DNA from: Cyathus striatus
Taxonomy: Eukaryota; Basidiomycota; Agaricomycetes; Agaricales; Nidulariaceae
Direction of reading: 5' to 3'
DNA length: 64,000 bases
Assembly (NCBI GenBank): GCA_025738555.1
Contig: JAOVFP010000002.1
Location: 7,192,001 to 7,256,000 of the forward strand
Shown here: piece after piece, positions 35,954 to 47,431 of the stretch
Layout of the letters: every line of letters starts with the position of its first letter
Numbering within the stretch: position 1 is the stretch's first letter
Notes under the pieces: model-generated
Told to the model about the DNA's origin: nothing
Databases searched by the model: none
What the model saw: the letters and a program-made list of their open reading frames with translations, nothing else
Program-made: the position numbers and the translations under genes

Positions 35954-36398
35954 TTATGTACGCATAAATACATCGATTCTATAGTGTACAATAGCCCGTG
36001 TACATTCGTGTCAACCAATATGTAACCCACCCAAAAATCGGAGTGAACCCCAGTGTTGTTTATAGACCATGTGCATCATCATTTTCACGTGTCTTGGGGT
36101 CTTCCGTACATAGCGCCTTTGCGATCCATACAAGTTGTATACAAACTTGCGCGTTTGAATTCGTTGAAGTAAGTAAGCAATCTTATCTACCTTACGTGTG
36201 TCTGGGATTTTACCAGTTGCATCGCAAGTATATTCAGCATGTCCCTTTTTCAACTGACTCGAATGTGTAGGCGTACACCTGCACGGTTGTGTTAAAGGAT
36301 ATTTGAATAATGGTGAATAATATTTTGGGTAATGGACGGATGATGGGATGGAGACGATGCGACGAAAAAAATGGCGCTACACTCTACATTTATATACA

Positions 36399-36481
36399 TG
36401 ACCACCTGAGGAATTGAACTGACTCTTCCTGATTACTAATATGAGTAGTAGTCAGACGCGATTCTATTTCGCCAAGCGGTC
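36399..36481 (-). tRNA. tRNA-like sequence (degenerate, intron-containing)
   Basis: On the minus strand the 5' end GACCGCT pairs with 3' GGTGGTC (7 bp with two wobbles). The D stem is GCGA/TCGC and the anticodon stem TCTGA/TCAGG. A roughly 12-nt insert sits after position 37, as in fungal tRNA introns. The anticodon position reads ACT. The T stem pairs badly (GTTCAATTC loop kept), and a T7 run lies about 30 nt downstream. The overall pattern resembles fungal tRNA-Arg. The weak T arm and tandem context suggest a tRNA-derived repeat rather than a working gene. Confidence 0.4.
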
Positions 36482-36861
36482 GCTTGTTCACTATTATGCA
36501 TGTACAAATATATAAGTTGTGTAGTGTACACTAACCTGTGTACATTTGTGTTAACCAATGTTCAACTCACTAAGAAATCGTGGAGTATTTGAGTCACTTT
36601 TAGTGTTGTTTGTAAATTTTAAAACATGTACATTGTTATTTTCAAGTGTCTTGGGGTCTTCCGTACATACAAAATGTATACAAACCTGCGCGTTTGAATT
36701 CGAAGTAAGTAAGCAATCTCTTACCCGTGTCTGGCATTTTATCAGTTGCATCGCGAGTATATTCAGCGTGTCCCTTTTTCAACTGAGATTGTGTAGACGT
36801 ACACGTGCACGGTTTGCACGGCCCGGGTATTGGGTAGTGGGGAGCAGTGTTGGAAGGGTCA

Positions 36862-37145
36862 GTCAATGGAGGTCAACGTGGTCTGATTATATAATACACC
36901 ATCCGACCTATAGACGGGTCGGTCAAACCTATTGACGGGGTCGCAGGGGGTCTATAATCAAGACCATTCCCACGCTTTGCGTGACCCCAGGAATTTGAGC
37001 GCCGAGAGACGCCACAATTAACGCTCGGTTTATTGATTAGTAATTTCATTTGGCCTTTTCAATTGACCGTTAGTGGTTGACCGGTTGACTGTCAATCACT
37101 GACTTAGACCCTTTTGACTGACGGGGTCTGACCCAGTCATTGACA
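36862..37145. repeat. Cluster of TTGAC/GTCAA pentamers
   Basis: Ten occurrences of TTGAC or its complement GTCAA occur in about 285 bp, including the run GGTTGACCGGTTGACTGTCAA. It may be a transposon subterminal array or a factor-binding cluster; no flanking TIR was found. Confidence 0.45.
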
Positions 37146-37225
37146 ACGCTGGTGGGGAGTATTTAAATCTGATGACAATGTGTTATTTTTGTAAATAACC
37201 CTTGTACGAGATCAAAAAACGACAT

Positions 37226-37360
37226 TTGATTATCAATTCTGCCTTTTTATTGTAATCCAAGATAGGTCCGATACATGAGGACAGCCGGTGGCTGGGCGGG
37301 GCACGCAGTTGCCTGCTGTTGCACGGTGTGCGATGGGGCGCGGCATGAATGTTGCTAAAG
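37226..37360. repeat. Dispersed repeat, copy 3 of 3
   Basis: Shares TTTTTATTGTAATCCA, GGTCCGATACATGAGGAC, CACGCAGTTGC and GGTGTGCGATGGGGC with copies at 21427 and 35683. This copy retains more CpG sites than the 21-kb copy, where CG is often TG or CA. Confidence 0.55.
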
Positions 37361-37780
37361 TGGTATATCTTCCACTGCCCATTAGGCGGTGGTTGTGGTT
37401 TAGGAGAGATTCGACTCCAATGTTTTCTTACTAGTATGTATTCTACTTCATTAATACATACCATTATATCGTACCCGATAGCCACCCAGTCTCCAAGCAC
37501 GTTCGACTTCGTACGGAGCAATTTGCGAAGCCCAATCAAGAACACAATGAGATTCGGAATAGCCGAAGCCGGATACACAGCCACTGCTTAGTCAGTATCA
37601 ACTGGTGGTTCCATCGTGACGCTTTCTTCCTACTCTCCGCATTGCCTCTTTTTCATTTCAGTTTTTATTCTTTCTTGAACGCTATCGATGTCGATGAGCG
37701 CGCTTTCTTTGTTCTAATCTTTAATCTCTACTGGATCAGAAACCAACAAAGAAGACTAGGATAGAAAGGACACTAGAACC

Positions 37781-40700
37781 ATGCCACGCACCTATCGTTC
37801 TCCTCAAACGACCTGGTCGACCGACTCGTCTTCAGACAGCGACGAAGGGAGTAGTGGAAGTGGGACCAACAGTCCTGTTCTATACGCTCTGAATAGCTAT
37901 AGGGACTTTGATCTTGGCAATATTGGGATGGGTGATTTGGGAGTTGGAGTGGAGATGGAGATGGCTATGGGGATTCCGCCGAGAGTGTCGATACGGCCTT
38001 CGGGCGAGGTTCGACGCAGGTCTCCTAGCAATCATGGTTCTATGAACAATGCGAGTGGGGCGGGGTTTCAACCTTCTTCTATGCCTACCACGACTAGCAA
38101 TACGACGACGACGACGACGACGACAGGAACAGGACCTCAGACGTATCCTATCCAATCGCGCTACACAGAAGAAGATAACATGATCCTACGTACAGGCGAA
38201 GCCTCCCGCCTACGTCGACGAGGGGCTTTACGGCTTGACTATGAACATGCGCAGCTTTTTCATGCTACGCATACAGGAGGGGGGATGGGCGGTGTGTGGT
38301 TGCCTACGCCCGGAGAGGATGGCTCTGCCCCCTCTGCCCCCGCTCCCCCGGGTGTTGGGGAGGGGAGGAGGCATAGGAGAGCTACGACAGTGGGGACGAC
38401 GGCCAGAGGTGGGGGGGAGTATAGTTATATACTCGTTTGTGGTGGAACCTTGCCTGCTTCCCCCGAACCTTCCCCGCAGGCAGTCAAATTCAAACCATCC
38501 CCTCTTCCTCTCTTCCCCCCCACCCCCACCCCCTCCTCCCAAAAACCAACCTACAAAACCCCACAAAAGGCATCGGCAACGACAGGATGCGGTGCCATAA
38601 TCTCAATGTACACTGCCCCGCGCCCGCGGGTAGGCGTGTGGGCTGCTCTTAGTGCTGGAGTGAGCGAGGCTGTTGTGCCGATGGAGAAGGAGTATTTTGA
38701 GGGCGTGGAGGATGTTTTGAAGGGGGGTATTGTGAAGAGTGCTTGTGGATGTGTTAAGGAAGGTGTTGGGTGTCGTGTTTGGTTAGTCCCTTTTTCTTTT
38801 GTTTTTTTTATGGGGAGGGTGTGGTAGTTGGTTGCTGTGTTGATGGATGAGTGGGATGCAGTGCGGTGCATTGAGCTGTCTGTGTTGCTTTTATGGCTAC
38901 GCTGCTCTGTTCTTTGTTCTGTCTGAGAGGAAGAGGTGGTGTGCGGCGTAGATGTATGCGATAACGATGCACAGGTGGATAGGACACGCGCATTGAGCTA
39001 CCTCTACCATCTTTACTTCTACTTTTACTTCTACCCGCCTTTCCTCTTCTCTCTCTTCTCTGTTTCACAACTCTAACTAACTACCTCTACAGCGGCAACC
39101 CCCTAGGAACAATATACAAACCATGCAACAGCGCATCATCTTCCTTGTCTCCATCAACATGCTTCATCCACAAATTACCACCAGGTCCTACCGGACCATT
39201 ATACTACTCCCCACCCCGTTCGCGCCCGTCCCTCGGACGCTCTTCATCCAATTCTTCATCTGATTCCTCTGGTTCTTCTGCTTCTGGCTCTGGCTCTGGC
39301 TCAGGATCGAGTTCAACAGTAGTTGAAGAGGACGAAAGGGAGAGGAAAGAATCATACAGTTATACATTCTTCCCATCCTGCGTGTCCTCTTTACCCTCCT
39401 ACATATTCCCGGAAAGAACAAGGAGAAGAAGCGCATTGAATAGTGCGAGTGAGGGGAATAATTATGTTTATTCTACCCCGGGGTATCCGTATTCGACTGG
39501 GACGGGGGCGAGGGATGTTAGCGGATATCGGAGTCATGGAGTTGAGAGGGGTCAGGGGGGCGATGGAGGGGTAGAAGAAGGGGGGGAGGAAGAGGGAGAT
39601 GGGGAAGGTGAATGGACATTTGTCAGTCCGTTCGTGCCTCCTGTTGATGGGGCGTATGTTCCACCGGAGGTTTATGCGCGGTTTGGTGCGCCTGTGCCTG
39701 GGACTGCTTCTGCGTCTGCTGCTGCGCCGGTACAGAGTCAGGGTGAGGGGGGATTAGGAACGAGACAAGGAGGGGGAGGGACGCCAACGTCCATTCCGCC
39801 GGCTACTCCTGCGCCTGCGCCTTCTGCTGTACGTGATGAGGCGTTGAGGATTAGGGGGAGAGCGGATGGGGGGATGTATTTCCCTTCGATGACGACGAGT
39901 GCGGAGAGGGCAGAGACGGGGGAGACGGTGGGGGGGTTAGGATTGGAGGTGACTGATGGTTCTGGCGATGTGCAGGATGAATTGCGGGAACGGGAACGGG
40001 AACAGGAAGCGGGATCGGAGGAACGCGAACCACAGGCTGAAACACCACGAGAAGAACGGGCTGGAGAACAACGTGAAGGACAAGCTCAAGGAGAAGGACC
40101 AAGAGAAGGAGAAGGCGACGCATCAAGAACATATCTTACCATTCCACGATCACGATTAGGTGTAAATGCGCGGTATCCGTATGTTTTGCAGCCTTTTTAT
40201 TCGGGGTCTTTTGCTACTCCTTCTGTTGTTGCTGCTCCTCCTTCTGCTCCTTCTGCTCCTTCTGCTGCTCCTTCTGCTCCTAGTCCTTCTAGTCCTACTG
40301 TGCCGGATTGGTGGGAAGCGTTGGCACAAAGACATGGAACAGTAGACGAAGATGTTTGGGGTCGTGTTGATGCTGATAGTTGGGGATCTGACTGGGCTGG
40401 TATTCCTCAGTCGACGCAGATGATGGCGCCGAGGAGGGAGAGGGAAAGGGAAAGGGCACCGAGGAGGGAAGAGAGGATTAGAATGATGTTTGATGCTGGG
40501 ATGAGGAGGGATCGGGCTAGAGCTTTGAGGAGGCAGAGTCAGAGTCAAACACTGTTGCAGGCTCAAGCTTTGATTCGGGCTGAGGTACAATCCCTATCGC
40601 AAGACGCTGGACAGACAGCGGAGGGTAATGAGATTACGCTCCCTATCCGGGCGTTTTCCTCCCCCACCAGTGCTTCGTACCCGGTTTATCCTACGCCTCA

Positions 40701-41850
40701 CCCGTCAACTTTCCAATATCGGTACTCTTACCCTTCTTCCTCTTCCGACTCTTCTGATGAGGATGCGGTTGAGTCGATGGTGCGCCGACGACGAAGGAGG
40801 ACTCAGAGTCCTGAGTATCCCGCGAGTTGGAGGGAGGATGCGGATGATGTGGCGGATGTAGCTGATTATCTCTTAGGATTGGATTATATGCCTGATTTAC
40901 CTGGATTGGAGACGCAAGTGCAGATACAGACACAACCGCAGACGCAGACGCAGGTGCAAGCACAAGGACAGCCAATTCCGGTCCCGCGTGAGATGTTGCA
41001 GGGTACGCCGTTTGGTGATTTACTTGATATGCAGCGCGATTCGGCGGCGCAGGCTAGGATTCCAAGTGGGCTTTTGGAGGGTTCGCCGTTTACCTATGGG
41101 ATTGATGCGCGTCCGAGCGCTCAGCCCCAGGTTCAGGCTTCACGGAGGGCTCCGCTTCGAAGGAGGCCGACTAGGCAGAGGGGGATATATATTTCGATTT
41201 CGTCACCTTCTTCCTCTTCCTCAGAGGATAGCGAGAGCTCGGAGGACGAGGCTGTTGCTGCGTTGCCTTCGTATCCTACTGGACCTGTGTCGAGGGTGAG
41301 GGGTATTGATAGGTTGGCTGGGACAGGGACGCAGACTGAACGGTCGGGGATTACGATTCTGGTTCCGAGTGGACATGGTACTAGTACGGCTTCGCCGTCT
41401 TCACCTTTGATTAGTCCTGGACCGTTTATTCCTAGCCCGAGGTGGCATTCTGCCCCTCTGTCGCCTACGCTCCCTGTTCGTCCGGCAAGTCCGTCCCCAC
41501 CGAATACACCACCGCCGTTCAATTCTGCCCCATCTACGTCTGCGACCATGGCTGCTTCTGCTTCGCAGCCTTCATCACCTTCGTTCTCTGACTTGTTGAG
41601 ATCTGCTACGTCGTCTGGGATGGAAGCGAGACTTCCGCTCCCGCTGCCTTCGTACTTTAGAAGTACGGCCAGTACGGCGTCGGAGGGGGAGTGGGGGCAG
41701 GGCATGGGTATGTGGAGTTGGGGTGTTCCTGAGGCTGGCGTGTTGGATCCTGATGGGGAGATTGAGGTTGATCCTGATGGTGATGGGGTTGTGCTGGAGG
41801 AAGAGGAGGATGAGAGGAAGGTGCCTAGTGGGATTTGGTTTGATCGCTAG
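37781..41850 (+). CDS. Large low-complexity protein with 'CGNPLGT' cysteine cluster
   Basis: Two exons, 37781-38781 and 39093-41850. The 311-nt intron (GTTAGT ... TACAG) joins GVGCRV to CGNPLGTIYKPCN. Length 1252 residues. The only compact domain is the cysteine cluster around residues 320-350 (CGCVKEGVGCRVCGNPLGT), which I know from conserved but uncharacterised basidiomycete proteins and which may bind zinc. The flanks are disordered: Ser-rich blocks (SSSNSSSDSSGSSASGSGSG), a poly-Thr run from an ACG microsatellite near 38106, acidic and Glu/Arg-rich stretches (about residues 470-530), PSAPSAP repeats near 40230-40290, a Gln/Thr run near 40915-40970 and an acidic C-terminus. Both exons are fully open over 3.7 kb, strong support for a real gene. 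Function unknown. Confidence 0.8.
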
Positions 41851-42384
41851 GTGGTTTACGTTCTGATTTTTTTTTCGATTTCTCTGTCATCATCATGCCA
41901 AGCGCCCTATAGACGCATAACGTTTCTTTGAGTCTATTTTCTCATGTTTTGTGTATCATTGTGCCGTGCCGTACACATGCACGGACACTCTCGCTTCCCC
42001 CCCACTCGTAAAATATGTCGTGTACATTTCTTTGTTTTCCTCTTCTCGTTTGTGGTGTAATTAGTATATTTCTTGGTTGCTCTCTACTAATTCGAGTAGT
42101 TGGAGTGGATTTGGTGTATTATTTATGTGCGTAGTTGTATTTTGAATTTCCACTAGATTTTAAGCGCCCTTTTAAACGCCACATGACACCATATCTAATG
42201 AAACAGTTTCCATTAACAAAGGTGTATACTACATAAAAATGTCCATAAACGATCGTGTAAACTATGTTCAGTCCAAATGTCCGTAAATGAATGTAAAGTG
42301 TCATAAGAATGTCCATCATCAACATAAGAATAATTTAGTACTTTCAATCCAAATGTCCAAATCTTCCATTCTGAACGTCCGTCG
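41851..42384. other. Convergent intergenic region
   Basis: This region lies between the 3' ends of two convergent genes. Several imperfect copies of AATGTCC[AG]T occur at about 42238-42400. No gene is seen. Confidence 0.45.
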
Positions 42385-43441
42385 TCATACTATCGAGTCC
42401 AAATGTTTTTCGTCTCCAGCAACCAGGGTGTAATGTTTCCAGGCCTTTTTCAATGCAACACGTTGAATTATCATCAACGGAGCTATAACCTGATACCAAA
42501 AATAATCAGCTTTGTACACGGGGAGACGAACAACCGTTTACCTGCACGTAAACCAAACACTGCAGCGGGATACTCAGCATTGAGCTACGCAGCATGAACG
42601 GGACAAGATAAAATATATCAAACACGACAATGAGAGCTGCAGATTCCAGTAACATCGAAATGACGCTGTGAAGTCTTTTTCCTTCCTCAGCACCTAATGT
42701 ATGAATCGAGATGCGACGAAAGTACGCAAGACGACCTACGATCAATGCTGTGACCAGAACATTGAGCGACATGCTGATTGCAACGTAGGATATTGGACCT
42801 GCTGGAGGTATTTCTTCGGAAAAGGAGGCTGTTGTCATTAATAGAACTCCTTCCACTATCTTGGGTGAGTGTGCTGTAGCGACGACAGAAGATCTGCGTA
42901 CCAAATGTGTAACAAAATAATATTGTTATGAGGAATCGGGCACCATATCGGTACATAACATTCCAGCAATTCTCGTAGATGGCAACCGACCTCCAAAGCT
43001 TTAAAATAGGATCAGTTCTTGCCCTTGGTATCAATATCAATAACTCACCAGTAATCCGTCAGCCGCCCAATTCGTCAGAACGAACGAGACCGACCCCACC
43101 GGGCCCAGCACACTGAATGGATCTGACATATCCCTCACCTCAAAGCACGCAGAGCCCAAAATCCCGTCCAAGGTAGTATACGTATTTGAAACGAGGGCCA
43201 AGGTACTCAATATGAACATAACCATTGCGTACATAATTAGAACGATATTTCGCGTTCTTTGCTCTTTACCTTTATCTGCGAGCATAGATCTTGAAAGGAA
43301 AACGACACATTGAAAGGAGAGTAGGCAGATAACACCATAGCCGATCCCTGCGCAAGTTGCTCCAATCACCCAGTCTTGTATTCCTTTGCGGCCAGTAAGT
43401 GTGGAAATGCAGGGAGTTTCGCTAGGTACGTCTTCTTCCAT
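42385..43441 (-). CDS. 7TM-like Agaricomycete membrane protein
   Basis: On the minus strand. Exon 1 (43441-43049) has a short cytosolic N-terminus, then helices ATCAGIGYGVICLLSFQCVV and NIVLIMYAMVMFILSTLALV, ending with the family block FVLTNWAADGLL. Exon 2 (42998-42902) begins LWRSVAIYENCWNVM. Exon 3 (ending 42542) carries GPISYVAISMSLNVLVTAL, IVGRLAYFRR, LGAEEGKRLHSVISMLLESA and FDIFYLVPFML. The last exon (42489-42385) encodes VIAPLIIQRVALKKAW and the C-terminus. The architecture matches a common mushroom family of putative seven-helix membrane proteins of unknown ligand. The joint between exons 2 and 3 (about 42870-42910) is unclear: the obvious donor and acceptor change frame, so either a 40-nt intron with donor GTTACA is used or there is a frameshift. 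Confidence 0.68.
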
Positions 43442-44430
43442 AGCGGCCTGCGCTGCGTGTAGGGGATTGGTTCGTATCCTTTGTCATTGTAGTTGAGTAT
43501 GGCTTATATACATTTTACTTATGCGTTCCTACGGTGATCGCCTAATGCTAGTAATTGCTATATGTGGTGAATGTGCCTGTTGCCCTCAGTTTCGAAGTTA
43601 TTTCTGTTCTCCGACTATGAATTAGGTATCTTTGAGAGCTTTAATGGTGGTAACGTAACATCGTTCACATTCGTAGATTGATAGATGCAGCTTGGAGGGT
43701 ACATCAAAATAGGCAAATTACTAGGGATTGGCTTTTGCAGGTACAATAGTGGCGTGCTGGTAGTACATGTAATTTTGCACCATAAAACGTTTCCTCTTGG
43801 CTGCTACTTATATGTTTTCATATTTTCATCTGCAACTGTCTCCTTTTCTTTCATTCTCATTTTATACTGATACATTTATTTTAAATCAGACAAATCATCA
43901 TGCATCTTGTTGATTGTACGCCAAGTCATTTCTGTGTGATGTTTATCCAGTCTAGTAGACAAGCTATAAAATTTGAAGCGGTTCGATTTTGATGAATTTC
44001 ACCAAAAGTTCTCCGACATTAGACTCGGAGTCTTTGTGGCGTGAATGTATAAATATTATTACATTTATCATAGTTTTACAGCCCAAGACTTTAACAATGG
44101 GTAGTGCGAAAATCACAGGTCGAAATGGGAATGCGATATTATTAGCCTCTTTAATCTTAGGTAAACGTGTCAAGGTTGTGTCCTAGACAGTGACACTGAG
44201 AAATGTACATGACATGAGCACAGCCTCCACTTTAACTGCACATTCCATTCCTGAAACCCACTGCACTGGACCTACAGTCGTCGCGATCATATCACGAACA
44301 CTCGCAACAAATATCTGAATGTTCGACGCTGCAAAGAACTTCGTCATTCAACACGGGGTGTTTATAGAAGTTAGAGATAACGCTAGGCTGTGTATGTAAA
44401 GTTTCCATAGTGGATATTCTCTCACAGTGC
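43442..44430. other. Intergenic, no supported gene
   Basis: Short open frames on both strands lack recognisable domains. This region contains the promoters of the flanking divergent genes. Confidence 0.4.
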
Positions 44431-46931
44431 TAGCAACTCTTATCTAGACGCCAGTAAACTCTGCAAGCACCCTAGGTCCAAGACATCGAATGGCCTTCTT
44501 GACGCTCGGTTTTCAAAGGTAGGCCAAACTACTCTCACTAATGATATCTTTCTTACGAGCTTCCCTAAGTATCAACGTATTCGACAGGGAGATATAAAGC
44601 TAGTCGATAGTGTAGGGAAGGACTGGCAGCCACAAAACACCGATGATGCTCATGACGACTACATCGTTAAAGTCGCCGGAGAGAACAGAAAGAGAATGGC
44701 ACGGTTTTACAATGGAGAAAGTGCATATGCTGTATGTTCAATCCCTCCTCTGCACATGCACATATACTTACCTGATGGAAGCGATTTGAAATGGAACTTG
44801 ATGCTCTATCTAATCTAATGTGGGTGTCATATATACTGCAAGATATAGAGATGTCAAACTATTAAATAACGTACACCAGGCATCCTAGGATTGCTCAGGT
44901 ATTTGGCGTGTGTTATCCAACAGACTCGCTGGGGATTGTCTTTCATGACAATGGTATGTCCCTCAGAACTTGGTTGTAACCGCAGCTTAGTACGACTTTA
45001 ATTAGCGACGTCTCGAGGTTTTACCGAATTTGCAATATCTTTAGACCCCTTGCAACGAGCAGCATTCTGCATGAAATATGTAAGACGTGTCTTTGAAATT
45101 GGCTACTACTTATACACTATAATTTAATTTTTAGACTGAGGAATATTATGTAAGCATTACTTTGTTTTCGACACATCGAAGGAGCGTTTACGACGGTGCA
45201 CCTCTAGGATGCTACGACTTATTTATACAACCATTTTTGCGATGAGTTCTTTGCCGAGTCGAAGATTTACTGCAGCGTGTTCAGAAAGGAAGGAAAATAC
45301 TCTCGTATTGCAGAATGTTTTGTTGACTCTCACCGTCATTTAATTATAATATTATCGGTAAGGGTTAGATCTCCAGTAGGTACGCTAGCGATGAATACTC
45401 TATTTTCTAGATCGGTACACCAGCACACACTCGAAGTAAATCACACAAAAGCTATGCTATACCCGACACAAATTGGAATGTATTAGATAGGAACATATCG
45501 CGCCCATCCCGGCATGAGATCGAATTGGTACAATCAGTTTTCGAAATGGACAAGATTGACATACGATTACAGTCCCAACGGATTGAATACATATCCGCAT
45601 GGCATTCCACCCTTCTGTCATCGAGGCGAATTCATTCGAGGACGAGACAAGAAGAAATAGTAAAGCTCGGACGACCAGTTCGGATGTGGGGTAACCTGGG
45701 AAGCGGAGAGTTTCCCGATAACCTTCTGTATATACCTGGTAGCTTTGAATGTGCTAAGACAATCTTTCGAAAAGACCTTCAACAAAGTGTTGTTTGGAAA
45801 CATACCGACAATCTGTTACTTTCTCATTCAGCGCGGATAGGAAATGTAACTCGGTAAGAGAGGAGTTGTCATTATTTGATATCAGTATCTTCCTTATGGT
45901 TTGACCTTAGGTTTTTCCTCAACGCTGCTGTAATAGAATCTTTACTACTAAGTGCAAGTTTCCAACACCGCACCACAATTTCAACGAAGCTATCCTCTTT
46001 TAAAGACCAGCTTTGTCGTGTTTGGCTAAGTCAGGCTCCCAAAATACAACATGATCTTGGATTAACTGGCATATCCGGATATCACTTAGGAATAGGTCAG
46101 GATAACTATTAGGTTGCGATGTGATCATAAAGCTTATTGTGCATGCTTAGTGACCGATGTACAGATCCAAGCTGATATCAAGCTTCATTATATTCCATTG
46201 CATCAGCTCATGAAAAACACTCCAAATGCAGAAATTCAGCTTCTAATATCTGACCCTGGAATCAACTATGAGGATGGAACGATCATTCAACCTTCCGTTT
46301 CTTGGTTAACCAATATCGGAGGCCAAAATGTCGATAAAGTTTCAAGCCGACTGTTCTCCGCCGAAATTTCACTTTATCCAATAATCAATTACTGGAATAC
46401 ATTTGTGTACGATGCCCTGCATGAACTATATAGAAAATGTGATTTGGACACATGCGATTTATCCCGAGTACTCGGTATTACGAAATTCAACCAGAATCAG
46501 CGAGGTATGTTTACAGAGATGACATACTCCCCTATCGGCTACTAATAATACACAAAGAAACTGTGACTAGGACACAATCGTATATTGAGGATAAGGTCGT
46601 CGACTTTTTTCTCACAGAGTATGAGAAGCACAATATCTTAAAATCCTACGATATTCCTGTGGTTAAAATTCAACAATTATTTTCTCTGTCATGGATTGGA
46701 ATTACAATCTTCGAGGATCATTTATCCATCCGGGAAACTCGGCATGGATTCAAAGAGGGCCATGCCCACACGAAAGGCACCTATAACGTGGCAATGCGAA
46801 CTGGAAATGAAGGATGGGAGGATATTATGACTTCAGGTTTATCAAATATTGTATATGAATGCGGAGAATCCTGGATAGAGGCGAATGACAGCAGCGACTC
46901 AATCACTACTACATGGGAAGACGTCATTTGA
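44430..46931 (+). CDS. Pseudokinase-like Agaricomycete protein ('HPRIAQVFGVC' family), multi-exon
   Basis: Many short exons are recognisable. About 44592-44733 encodes GDIKLVDSVGKDWQPQN..DDYIVKVAGENRKRMARFYNGE. About 44781-44819 encodes RFEMELDALSNL, then HPRIAQVFGVCYPTDSLGIVFHD (about 44881-44955), and RGFTEFAISLDPLQRAAFCMKY after the intron ending about 45003. These blocks mark a mushroom family whose first part resembles a kinase N-lobe without catalytic residues. Later open segments at 45525-45845 (WGNLGSGEFPDNLLYIPGSF), 45905-46112, 46114-46500 and 46530-46931 (VVKIQQLFSLSWIGITIFED) probably form the C-terminal half. I could not join all exons, and some may be broken. A partial copy lies at 51331-51595. 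Confidence 0.5.
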
Positions 46932-47431
46932 TCACTATATGTATTACATAGTGTTCTTATGATAAATATCGTTGATATTGAATATTGAAATCATTTGAAC
47001 TTCATAAGCCTGAGGTACTTGCAGTTACAGTAACTTATGAAATTTACAAGAAATCTACTTAAGTTTAATTGGGAAGCTTGCTTCCCCTATTTGTTGTGCA
47101 GTCTTGTGTCGATTGTTATAAGGTAGACGTAGTTCATACTCATCCAATGTCACGTGAAAAAGCGTGATATAGCGTGACAGACCAAAGAAATTGACTTCTG
47201 AATTTAAGTAATTCTCTTCGCAAAAAAATAGCTACATCAAAATTTTAGAATGATATCTTATACAATTGTGGTGTAACCAGTTTATTTCTATTTCTCTGGT
47301 TGAGAGCATGAACAAAATTAAGACATTTGTACCCTTGAAAATATTGTATATGCGCACACGTGATTTACACGAACAGACATGGGTGGTGTACTGTCATATA
47401 GTGGAACGCGTAAAGCAGTCAAAAATAGGTT
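46932..47431. other. Upstream flank of the DDE transposase gene
   Basis: No gene. I looked for a terminal inverted repeat matching the downstream flank and did not find one. Confidence 0.4.

Larger units (their letters stand above)
35776..36810. repeat. Tandem duplication (~515-bp unit) with tRNA-like sequence
   Basis: Two imperfect copies run from about 35776 to 36290 and 36291 to 36810. Shared landmarks are GAATAATATTxTGG, the tRNA-like segment, GTGTACATT.GTGT.AACCAAT, GTGTCTTGGGGTCTTCCGTA and ATTCAGC.TGTCCCTTTTTCAA. The second copy is shorter in places and many differences are transitions. A polymorphic tRNA-derived element is the simplest explanation. Confidence 0.75.

Noticed and set aside
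37880..41705. Many long open frames on both strands over 37.9-41.7 kb
   Set aside because: They are shadows of the GC-rich, repetitive 1252-residue gene. None has independent splice or domain support.
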